Source of the DNA: Paralichthys olivaceus
Taxonomy: Eukaryota > Chordata > Actinopteri > Pleuronectiformes > Paralichthyidae
NCBI RefSeq assembly: GCF_024713975.1
Contig: NC_091100.1
Span: 23,015,501-23,079,500 of the forward strand
Direction of reading: 5' to 3'
DNA length: 64,000 bases
This document shows positions 25,529 to 37,500 of this stretch, piece by piece. The notes under the pieces are model-generated. The model was not told the DNA's origin. It ran no database searches and was given only the letters and a program-made list of their open reading frames with translations. Each line of letters begins with the position of its first letter. Position 1 is the stretch's first letter. Both the position numbers and the translations under genes were made by a program.

Positions 25529-28500
25529 GTAAGAGCAACCTAGTGATGCGTGTCTGTGTTTTACATCGTAGTTCCAGTTTCTTTTCCTAACATTGCTAAC
25601 TTTCCTCATGATCGGCATCCCTTCATTAGTTAATCTACAGTGATTGTGCGGCAGTTGGAAGTTATTTCACAAATGCTTTAGAAAGAGATAAAGGGCACTT
25701 GATCAAAGGGTCTCAGAGGAACATGCCTCTATATTTGTGCCCTCCTGCCTTGCAGTTAGCCAAGGGGTTGGAGGGGTGGAGGGGCGGGGTGGGTACAAAA
25801 CATCAATGGATCTGAGCCTTCCTTTTAAGTAAATGGTGTCTTGCAGGCAGCCCTCTGCTGGCGTGCTCAAGTTTCCTGTGCTTTGAAACCCTTCCTCCGG
25901 TTCAGGCACAAATTCAGACACAAAGTCTCATGACTGTTAGAGATACATGAAACAGTTTGATGCTATTGTAAAGTTATGCTATATTTAGTTCAATCTACTC
26001 ACTCTGCCTTTATAGTTATTACACACCGTCTCAAAATCTCCTTAAGCAGAGAAATGCTAATGTGTATTTAAAGGAATGTGTGGGGCTTTATGCCAAACAG
26101 ACATTGTTCTTTTGGTTAGAAATAAAAGTAGAATTGTTTGTGGAAATCATTTGGGCTTTTATTATTAGAGCTCATCCCACACATTGTCCAACAGCAAACA
26201 TCCTCTGAAATCAGAAAAAAAAATAAGGCTGGATTTTATTCATAAGCCTGCATCAAAGAGTACTTCAAACTTTTTCATGTAAGAAGTTTATCCTCACATC
26301 TGGACTCAATTATTACTTAGAGTTTTGACAGGGTCTTGCATTAGATTTGGTAGGGAAAGTGCAATTTATAGATAATCTGTGCTTAGCCTATCAAGTGAAC
26401 TAAACATGTAGTTAGATTAAGGATAAAAAGGGGTCTGCAGCATGACTTTATAATGACAGGTTAAAAACTGATAGATTAAGTATAGTAACTCAACTGAAAC
26501 ACTCCCTTGAGAATGTTATCCTTGTTTGAGCAGTGTCAGATAATGTGATAGCACTGTTGGTCATTTGCTTCAAAGTGATCATGTTGAGTTAGTAATCAAT
26601 AAGCACAGGGTTTGTTGACATGTGGGCATCTCCTGGCTTCCTGGTGTGATCCTCTGCATTTTCACTAAAAGAAAAGCGGGTGGGAGTAGCCCCCCCTTAC
26701 TCCGTTCGTTCACCCGCTCTCTCCCCCTTTCCCCCTGCCCCTCACCATCTCTTTAGGTCAAGCAATTTCCATCTCAAACATGTGGAACTAATTTTACCAC
26801 TGCACAGATTCCTTTTTCCCTCTTTTTGAAAAACCTCCAATACTCAACTCCAAAGTGATAGAAAAACACAACAACAAAACATCCTCAGCTCAGTTCTGCA
26901 GTTTCAACCACTGAAACAACTCTGACATAGTGTGTGTGTGTGTTTCAGTGTAGTCCTTCCTCTTTCTCTTCTATCCAACACTTTTATCTGTCCTTTTTGA
27001 AAAAGAAAAATCTGTCTGACAGAGACTAAGCATGCTTTAGTGGGAGACAGGGAGAGACAAGAGGAGGGGAAGAGGGGAATACAGGAAAGGAGGGGGGTGT
27101 CATTAAAGAAAGAAAAGAGATGGAGAAAGGAAGCAAGGGGTGCAGAGAGCCCAGCTGTGCTAAATACCTGACTCTTTGCGTGGACCTTCCAAAGGTCAGG
27201 TTTGTGCTTGGGGCCTATACGGCTTTAGTCATGCTGGGGTTCTCCTCTCAGCACTCCCGGCAGAAGGCATTCTCATAAAGAAAGGGGCCCTCCTTCCCCC
27301 TTTCCATCTCTCCCTCCCTCTGTAAGCTCAAGTTCCCCCTCCCTCTTCCTTGTCCACCCCCTTCACTACTGGAACAGGAATGCAACACAGCAGGAGAGAG
27401 AAGAAAGAGGGAGAGAGAGAGACTTTAAAAGGGAAAGCAGGGGAGAGTGGGTAAAGGAGGGGGCCCCAGACTGGATGATAGAGAGAAGCAGAGATAGAAG
27501 TGGGAGAGTGTGAAGCGTGACGTGTGAGATGGAGAAAAAGAGAAAGAAAGACAGACAGAAAGAAGGGAAATGCTGTTGTTTATTCCCACAGCAGCCCCCC
27601 CATAAAAGTGACTCTTAATTACAGAAATCTGCAGAGAATGTCAACAGAACAAACTCCTAGCTTCCACATTTGCTTTTAAAATCTGATGTGAACAACAGAT
27701 TGAAGCATGTCAAATAAACTTCATTCAACTGTGTCACACTTCACCATTGTCTTCACACTACAATCTACTGAGTGGCATCAAAGTAAAGCATGACTTTCTG
27801 GATCTTTTGCAGGTCCCACCGTCGAGGAGACCCTGCCAGCCCCTACTTTGTCAACTCTGGCTACATTTTTGCCCCTGCCACCAGTGCCAACGACAGCGAG
27901 ATCTCCAGCGATGCTACGACAGATGATTCCATGTCCATGACAGACAGTAGTGTGTAAGTGATTTTTATTGAAAGCACAAGTTGGGTGGTCAGTTTCAATT
28001 CAATCATTTTCATAGTGTGTTGATGAGTTCAGTCAAAGTCTATGGGTGTGAACAAAAATATTTGCCCTTGTAGTTTAAGGGACTCTACTTTTCTTGGGGC
28101 CAGGGGACCGCTCTGTTGCAAATAAAAGTCTGTAATGTTTTTTAATTATCCTCTATGATTGACTCCAGGTAATTCTATTAAAGTGTAGTTGTTGCTGTGG
28201 CCTCAAGGGAGATAACTCTGGGAAAGTCATTATGTCTGAAGACCTTTTGAAGTATATTCTGATGCGTTACAGGCTGGAGAGGAGGGAGAAAAAATGAGTG
28301 TCTTGATGTGGGTGGGGGCGTTGCCTCATTTCCCTCAAAGTTGAAATGTATCCATCCCACCCTTCTGCCACAACAGACTTGTTTTTTTCATATTATCTAA
28401 TCGCTTTTTCCCTTTGAAGAGCTAGAGGAGAGGGGGAGGAAAATGGCCATTTGGGCCTCAAGACAAACTCATTGAAAAATGTTGGCACCAAATGAAAGGA

Positions 28501-31500
28501 GGCTTACTCACATGGTGGGTCGGTTTCCTGCCACTGGCCTCTGCAGCGTGCTGAGATCATGTGTCTGCGCGGTTTCACATGGGTTACTCATTTCTAGACC
28601 TTGGGACAAGGCATACGGGACTCCCCCTGGCCAGTCTAGGGCACCCCAAAAAATCACCTCCATCCACCCAGTCCTCGACAGCTCCTCTCCTCAAGCCTCC
28701 AGGGCCAATAGCAGGAATGGTGAGGCTCGAAGTGCAAGGGAGTGAGAAAATAAAGTGCATGGAGTATAAAGGGCTTAACTGAATCACTTTCAGCCTATTG
28801 TTAGGTGAGGGGAGCTTAGGGGGATAAGAGGGTAGCTGGCTGCTTTGAAAATGACTTGCACAACTGAATAGGAGATGCCCATAAAGTAAGGGCCCATGAA
28901 ACCATGAAACCATCCACAGCTATGTTCTCATTCCCAACCTGGACAAAACATCCAGCAGTGACATGGTTAGCCAGGGTTTGGACTGATAAAACATAGTCAG
29001 TAAGTGGGAAGTTGGTGAGCTTTTTTAGTTAACACCGTTTTGCCCCCAAATTTGGGTTCTCGTTACTGTTCAAGCTCCTCAGGGCTGTTGAATTTTACTT
29101 TTGAAGAGTTCCCTATGTTTCTTCTTGCACCTTGAGGGATAATGGCTTGTACTCTCATGGGTACAGTTTGTGAAACATTGATTTTGGTCGTAGGCCCGAC
29201 TTTCAAGAAGCCTACTGCATCTCGACAAGTTGGGCGATATCGGTAGCGTCGCTCCACTATCAGATTCCTCTTGACAATGTCAGCCTGAAATGTGACTTGC
29301 ATAACTTGTTAAGATGATTCAAGGAGAGAAATGGGTTTATTGTTGAACACCATTATGTGTCAAAGTCATATTCTTTTGTAGTTATCACCAAGGTCTTTGA
29401 CACAGATCTCTGCTGTCCTTGTCTCTAGTTTTTGTCTCTCTCCACCCAGGACTGATGTCAATAAAAAACACAGCTTCTTCCTCTCTCATTTGAGGGAACA
29501 ATTTGATTAGTGTGTCCTTTTTATAGTCGCTAACAGGCACACTGCAAATTTGAATCTCATTTCCCAGATAAAGAAGAGGAGGATTTGGGAAGGGGGTGAA
29601 AGAAAGGGTGGGGGTGATTCTTTTTCTTTTTGCTTATATCTTATTTATGGATTTACTTGGACGCTGGGGAATGCTGCTGCACCAACTTCAAACATTACCT
29701 TATCTTACAAACCAGCCTTTTGATGTAGCTGAGATCAGAGGCTCACAGCAGAGCGCTTGCCAAACGAAGATGGCAGCGGGTGCATATGTGCATGAGTGTT
29801 GAGATTTCAAAGAGGCAGCAGAAAAAGTAGCATTTGGGCTAGGTCAGACACTTCTGAGCAGCCAAAACGGCCAAGATAATTGGCCTAGCCTAAGTGGCAG
29901 CTGACTGGAAAAGCTAGCAGACATAGGATGAAAAATGGAGAGTAAGATTCTCTGAATAAACGTTTAATTGTCCAGAGACTACCAGTGTTCTTAGCTACAT
30001 CTCTATTTTCATATTAATATATCAGAGCTACAAAGCCAGCAGTGCTTAAGCAACATTTGCCAGACTGCTTTAACCTGTTGTAGTTTCTGACCCAGACCAG
30101 CTACAGGTTAGTGTTAATTCTTCTGCTTTTAAGCAACCACTGTCCGAGTTTACAAGGCTTGATGTAATCTTATCAGTAAGGCTCTCCTTCTGAAGCCCTC
30201 AGGGATGTTTAGCATCTCTCTCATTGTTCTCATGTGTTTTGTTATGTGTGTTTTTTGTTCCCTTGCCTTCAAGGGCTCCATGGCCTTTTGATTTAGCTCT
30301 AATGTGCCTAGTGGGTGGTTACTGGGTGGCGCTTTGTCGGTCACTTCAATGATAAAACTGCCTCCTAAGGGCTCTTTTTCCACAAAGATTGGCTTATGGT
30401 GCTAATGCACCAACTGTTGGTGTGGAAGCATTGTGACCTGTGTGATGACCAGCAGTGACCCAGATCAGCAAAAATAACAGCCTCTAGATGGTTGAATATA
30501 ACATATCAGTTAGTCACAAATAAGGACAGTACGTTTTTTTTACCTCATTTACATCAAATATAAACCTTTGACATCTTTGGTTTTTACAGAGATGGAATTC
30601 CTCCGTACAAGCTGGGCACCAAGAAGCAGCTCCAGAGAGATATGCATCGTAGTGTCAAGATCAACGGCCAGGTTACGCTACCCCACTTTCCTGTAAGTAC
30701 TTCCTTAACTTCTATTTCCTGTCTCAGCGTTTCCTTTTTTGTAATCAGCTAAACTCAAACTTTTACACACTGACACACACTGACAGACAACTGGGTCCTG
30801 ATTCCTCTAGGAGTTGTGCTTTATTTGATTTTTTTTCAGAGCTTGTGTTGTGACAGAATACTATATTTCATTCGCCTGCTCGTTTTCATATAAAAGTCGG
30901 GGTAAATGAAAGGCAGGATTTGCATACCACTTCACTCCTTCTTCAGCTGTTTCAAGCCCCTCCTTTCCCCCATCCGTGTAGCTTCTGTAGGGCCATAAAT
31001 ATAAACTTGTGTAGTCGTCTCTGTATTCCGCCTCAGTAGCTATAGTGTGTTTCAAAGCGTGATAACTTCAAATGTTTTATGCATCAATGATAGTAGTGGT
31101 GATGGTGTACGTAATGGACATTATGATAATTTAAACTTGAAGAATAAAACCACTGTCTACATCCCAGCAAATGAATAGGAGGCATATCACTATTTAGTTC
31201 CACTTTCCTCTACTACCACTCTGATATCAGGTCCCATTAGTATTTGGTATAGATTGTATGTGCTTTGAAGTCAACACTTTGTTGACCTGCCGAAGTTGTA
31301 GTGGGGAGGTTGAAGGAACTAGGTTACAACAGACTGACACCGGTTAGGAGGTGGGTCTTGAGGGGGGTGGAGGCAAGAGAAGAGATAGGAAATTCTTTTG
31401 TCTTCATATCCAGACACAGGTATGTGTATGTGGAAGAGTTGTGTGCATGTTTGTGCGCACATTTGACAGTGCTGTCTGTTCACTCTATTTTCTCTCTTCT

Positions 31501-34500
31501 TCTCTGCCTTTTTCTCTCTCAATCTCTCTCTCTTTTCCTTTCCCACTTGCACTCCTTTAATGTCTCCCTCCTGATTTGGAGATGGCTCTGTCTCCCATGA
31601 TGCACCAGCCCCAGGCAGCAGGGGCCCCGTGCAGGGCTGGCGCTCCTTTGCCAGCAGCTCCGCTTGCCTTTCTTCTTCTTCCCTTCATCGTGTCTACAAA
31701 GAGATGAGAGGAACAACAAAAAAAGAGTCAAAATCAAGAAAGCCAGTGTGCCAAATAACAAAAAAGTAAGAAGAGGAGAGAGAGAGAAACTGGCGCATAT
31801 AGTTAAAAAAGAAGGAGGATAATGTGACTAGAGTACCTCTGAGCTGCCCTGCGTGCAGCCAGGAAATAAATTACTACTTCCCCTCAGATCTTCCCAGCAT
31901 TTGACTCCTCTATCCTCTCCCTCCCTCTTTTCCCTCCTTCTCTGTCTCGCTCTCTCTCTGCCACCATTGCCACTTCACAAACGCACATCTCAATCCTCTT
32001 CCTCTTTTTTTCATGCTGTTAATTTTGTCCCCCTCTCCCTTTTTTCTGCTCCTCTCCTCACTCTCTTCTCCATCGATATCTGGCTTTTATTCTGAGATTT
32101 AAAGCTGCGTGTCCCTCCCACCCTAGTGTGCGTTTGATGTTTGACAAGGGCCCTTTGAAGTGTGCTGACTTCAGAGGCTGCCTTGCTGATGGCTTGGTAG
32201 GGCTACAGAGGGTGCAGGCAGGGGGCCTCCCCTCCGAGCGAGACCAACTGCTACCCCACCATCACTACCCCCTTCTCTCCCCCTTGCCCGGCAGCCTGGC
32301 ACTGCCAAGGGCACTGGGCATGAGAAGATCTGGGAAATGGCGGTGGAGAAGGTTCAGGTTAGCTCAAGGGCAAGGGCATCTGGATTAGGCCTTTTGGAAT
32401 AGTAACAGGCTTTTTGGAACAAGATAGGATTAGGGCAAGGGCAGCGGATTAATGCACCATATTGCATCTGTCAGAAACACTAAGCAGTCACACTCACACA
32501 CATACTAAAGTGTCCTTCTCCCTGTGTTGCTTACCCTGCAGAGGACATACCGGCTACCCAAGGAGATGACCCCTGTTGAGCCCTCAGCCTTTGCTGCCCA
32601 GCTTATAGCCAGGCTGGACAAGCTGAAGCGAGAGCAGGACACCATGAGCTCATTGGAGGAGAGGCTGCAGCAGATCCAGGAGGTATGGATGCACAGAAAC
32701 CTATTCTAAACATGCACCCATGTGAAGCACGGCTGCCACCGGGAAATTCTAACTTGTATCCAAATTAGCTTGGTTCTCTATTGCACTTCTAAAGCCTTTT
32801 TGCCAGCTTTAACATGTCGAAGAACAGGGAAAAGACCATGGGATTTGAAAGTCTGTCTTGGTTTAACTACGTCTTCCCTTTTCCTTGCTGTCTTCCCATT
32901 ATTTCATCCGGAGGAACTTTTCAAATGTTTCTAGACACACTTGAAGTTCCCTCAAATAGTTAGCACTTAGCTACTCTCCAGTGGCACGTTTGCTGAGTAT
33001 GTGTAGTGCCAGTCTCTTGTGAAGCACAGGCACACTCTGCATTATAGATAAAGTGCACCCAAAGCCTGTTCGTGAAGATAGCTGTACAGCAAAAAAGGAA
33101 ACTCAAATCAAGTTATTTGCTCTTACTGACTTCAGAGCATGATATAAGTTGGTTTAAGTTGAGACATATATTTCTCTGCTTGCTTTTCGTCAATCGTCTC
33201 AACTTTTTTGTTACATTCTTTTAATTTTTTGCCTGTCCAGGAGGAGGAAAGAGAGGAGGGCAGTGACCTCGCCAGTAACACCTCCCTCCATCACCCTCTG
33301 CTCCCATCTAGCACTCAATGCGAGGAGGACCCCCAGGCTATTCTAGACGAGCACCTATCTCGTGTCTTGAAGACACCTGGTTGCCAGTCACCAGGTGTAG
33401 TGAGGCACTCACCGCGGTCACGCTCTCCAGATCGGACGGTTGCCATGGTGTCTTCTGGTCAAGGGCCCTTCTTTGGTGAATATCCCGGGCCCACCAAAGT
33501 TCTGATGACAGGCAGGCAGTCCACAAAGCATATCCACCATCACTACATCCACCATCACCACGCTGGGCCTAAGACCAAGGACCAGATAGAGGCAGAGGCG
33601 GCTCAGCGTGTGCAGTGCCTCTGCCCTCCAGGGGGCGCAAATTATTCTGACTTCACCCCTGCGTGAGTGTTACCTCTTGGCCGTGATACCATTAGTTGTT
33701 AATCTGCATTGTACAATAGCCTGCAGCACTTCATTTTTCCCTGTGGTAAAGCTGCGTTTGGTCTAAATGTGCCTGGCTTTCTCCTTTCAGTCGCTGCAGC
33801 ACTTTGTCCAGACAGCCAGTCAAGGCCACAGATGAGGGTGTGTCCTCACCGCTTCTTCCCCTAGACGCAACCGATCGCTCTCAGAATGTTTGGCAGTGGA
33901 TCCTAGAGAGTGAGAGGCAGGGCAAGCATAAGCCACACAGGTAAGCATCTTCCCGGAATCATAATATAATTTGTACCAAAGAGCAGAGACTCTTTGAGTT
34001 CACAGCTCATTTTATGTATTAATCATTATTTTTATATATAATATTCTTTATTCTATTAGCACTCAAGGCCTGAAGAAGTCCAACTCACTTGACTCCAAGC
34101 CCCTGCCTGGTCGGACTCACTACTCTTGGGGTGGAGGCGGCATTGGCAGTGGGACTCACCTCCGCGGTCATCACCCTGGCCACCCATTTATCCAGGACCC
34201 AGCCATGCCACCTCTGCCTCCACCCAACACCCTGGCACAACTAGAGGAGGCCTGCCGCCGACTAGAAGAGGTCTCCAAGCCGCCAAAACAGAGGTTGTCA
34301 CTCTTGCACATCAACCAAGAATTGTCAATCATCCATATTTCCCATCTTCACCCACATTGAAAATGATGCCCAGCGGTTACTTCAAATTGATGTGAGTACT
34401 GATTAGCCATTGATCTCTTACTTTGACAGGCATTCAACAGCAGCCAGCAGCCTTCCGCGAGACAGAAACCATCCAGTAGCTTCCTTCCCCTCTGGAGATA

Positions 34501-37500
34501 GCCCTCTAGCCATCACTGGACTCCAAGTAGACGAGTATGTTTGTCTTTTTTTACTTCTCCCATTTTGAATCAAGAACACAATCCTTTTTTGTTTTAACAA
34601 CTTATTTTTTCTAGCTATCTAGTTTTCCAGATTTCACTCCTCAGACACTTTTTAGAACATTCTCCCTCTCTCCAAGCTTTGTGTTTTCGCTCTCTTCCTC
34701 ACAGACTTTCTAGCTCTTCCCTTCAAAGAGAGATGTTGTGAGTCAGCATAGCTATGTCTTTGAACTCCTCTTCTCTTGCTTTTTAATCATTTAAGATTAA
34801 ACAAGCTTTAATGGGGAATTCTAACTACCCACCCATCTCCCAACTTAATCACACACACACACACACACACCACTGGAACCTAACAAAGATGTGTTGAGTA
34901 GCCCCTGGTAACTCAAAGTTATCGGCCCCTTTCACACATATGTTGTTAAAGAAGGAAGTTGTTTGATGTGAAGATACAGCCACCTGACTGTGAGGCCTCT
35001 TTAGTTTTAATTGGATGACCCTCAGCTGTCTGTTGACTGCACACCATAGATTCTTTGTCTTCTTCAGTGCAGCTGTTTAAAACGCATATTTAATTTTTTT
35101 CTTCAGGTCTAAGGAACTAGTGGTCACCTACTTCTTCTGTGGTGAGGAGATTCCTTATCGCAGCATGATGAAGACCCACTGCCTCACCCTGGGACACTTC
35201 AAGGAGCAGCTTAGCAAGAAAGGCAACTACCGGTAAATATGATCCACCGACAGCAACATTCAGATCACAGTGCATTGGCACATACTTGGGCTAAATCCTG
35301 ATTACTATGTATTAATTTGAAAATGCATCAACTTTGCTTTGGAAACACCTGCTATCCACACTGCTCTGTAGTTTTATGGCCGCTTAAACAGAGAGATTTG
35401 AAAACATTGCTGTCCCTGTTTTAGTTTGAAAACTTGGGGGGGGGGGGGGGGGTCACATTTTAGTCTGGGCAGTCATAGATGCCTGGAAAAGATGACGTAG
35501 ACACTCCGCTGGCTCATTGGGTCCTTTCAGACATGACGTAGCATTCATAGATTTTTCAGGCTCCTGTCACATGACCCCATTCTGGAGTAAAACAACTGCA
35601 TCAGCCTCAGCTACCAGTGTTCCAACACAACATGGACAACTAATTACAAGCATTGTTGACCCTCTTGTCTTTTCTAAAAGCTGTTGAGCAGTTAAATTCT
35701 GCATTTTACAATGATACAACTGTTTACATGTGTAAGAGATTAGCTATTATTCGAGCAATCTACAACAATTCTGCAACTAACAACTCCTGTTTACACTGGC
35801 ACAAGCATGCCCAGTGTATGTGAGTGGTCATGAGAAATGCTTTTTTAGGCATGTTAGTATGGATAGGGATTAAAACTGAAATGGAACCAAAACACTCATA
35901 TGGACAGAGATCGTTTTAGTTTGAAATCACCGTTTTCAAACGAAAATGTAATAGTATGAATAGCTATATGCTATGTATGTGCATTTTTTGTGCTTGTCTC
36001 CTGAGTGGGAGTGTGAAACACTGAAGCCCAATAGTTAAAAAGAAACTGGGCTGATCTGTAGGAGCTAACAGTGAGAGGGGAGTGGGGAGGGGGGGGTTGA
36101 ATTTTTTTCTCACATCTGGTACTGATTTCCACGGTAAGGCAGCCTCAATAAATATGGCTTTGAAGCCTGGGCCATTTTATTTTGTGCACAAAGACCATTG
36201 CGAGGCCTGTGCACTATTGCATCAGACATTAAAATCAAATGCCGCAAGCACCTTCTTCTGTTAATGAGTGGTTATGGTTAACACAGCAAAAATATCTAAA
36301 AAAAAACTAAACAATCCTGAAAAACAACAGGACATTTTAGGTAATTTGAAATACAGTGGTCGGTCAGTTAAAAGAGACTTTAAATCACCACCCAGGAAGT
36401 TGAGGCTTGACTTATCTAGCATCTGTACTAGTATTGTGCAGTGTTATGTAGATGAGTGCCACTGCATAAACATAAAGCATGCATGCCCATGACATCAACA
36501 TTAGGGTACAGCCACATGTGCTAGAGAGAGAAGGCGGTCTTGCAAACAAGTCATTGCAACCCTGCTATCCCGTAACTCTTCTGTGAGCGAGAGAGAAGGA
36601 AGGGGGTGGGGGTTGATGAGGCGTCTGGCTTCAATGGCAGCAGAATGTGTGGAGTTGGTTAATTTGGACATGGCAGCGGTACAGCAGAGAACAGTATGCC
36701 GTGGCTCTGCCAGACGATATTGGTGCCAGATGTTGCGAAGAGAGAAAAATCCTGCCACATAAAACATGTTCCAATGGAAAGACTCCCTTGGTCTCACTCT
36801 CTGAAACAAAGTGATGACTTTGAACTATTTGTGTAAAAAATGTAGCTTTAAAAAATCTAGCCATTCAAATTGAGGAGGATATTGAATTGATTTGTTTTCT
36901 GCTAATGAGGATGAAAAGGCTTAATCCTGCCCAGCCGCGCTGAGACAACAGAGGAAATGTTTGCTGAAATGACATATCATTAAACAAAGCCAGCTCTCCT
37001 CTGTCACATCGCTGCACACTTGGGTAGAAAGTCCTGCAGCTGTGGTAACGCAACCTCCTCCTTCGTTTGTGTGTAATTACAATCAACATGGAAAATAAAA
37101 CAGTATGTGCACATTTCTGTATGCCCCTCCTACACGTGTTTGAATGATTCTTAGCTGAGTGATAAAACAGAACGTTTTCCCCCCTTTTTTCTTCTTTTTT
37201 GTATTCTGAACGCATGCACACATGGTCAAAATGAGGCATTTTTCCATTACAAAGCTTATCATTAAATCCCCTCCCGCTGATCTTTTGCTGGGTTTAAAGT
37301 AGAGAGGAGAAATCATTAGGAGCTCCAGGAGACTTCACAGTCACTGGGACTAAGCTAACCCTGGGAGTTATCTCTGCTTGAAAGAAGAAGAAGAGTGGGC
37401 TAGCTAGGTGACCCGTGACCTCCAGGAGACTGTCTAAGCGGTTACCACCCTCCCCTTCCCCATCTCAGGGTAAAGCCCCCAGGCTCGGCCTGCATCCCAA

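Larger units (their letters stand above)
34535..35106 (+). other. axin2: axin2 intron 9
   Basis: 572 nt, GTATGT donor and TTTTTTTCTTCAG acceptor. It contains the candidate micro-exon at 34705-34737 and an (AC)n microsatellite at about 34850-34871. Confidence 0.75.

Noticed and set aside
24791..25538. Antisense open frames of 142-154 codons over the first coding exon
   Set aside because: Shadows of the GC-rich axin2 exon on the other strand.
34391..34396. Strong GTGAGT as the true donor of exon 8
   Set aside because: An in-frame TGA comes before it, and it would leave an intron of only 39 bases.
34850..34871. CRISPR-like or structured repeat
   Set aside because: Simple AC microsatellite.
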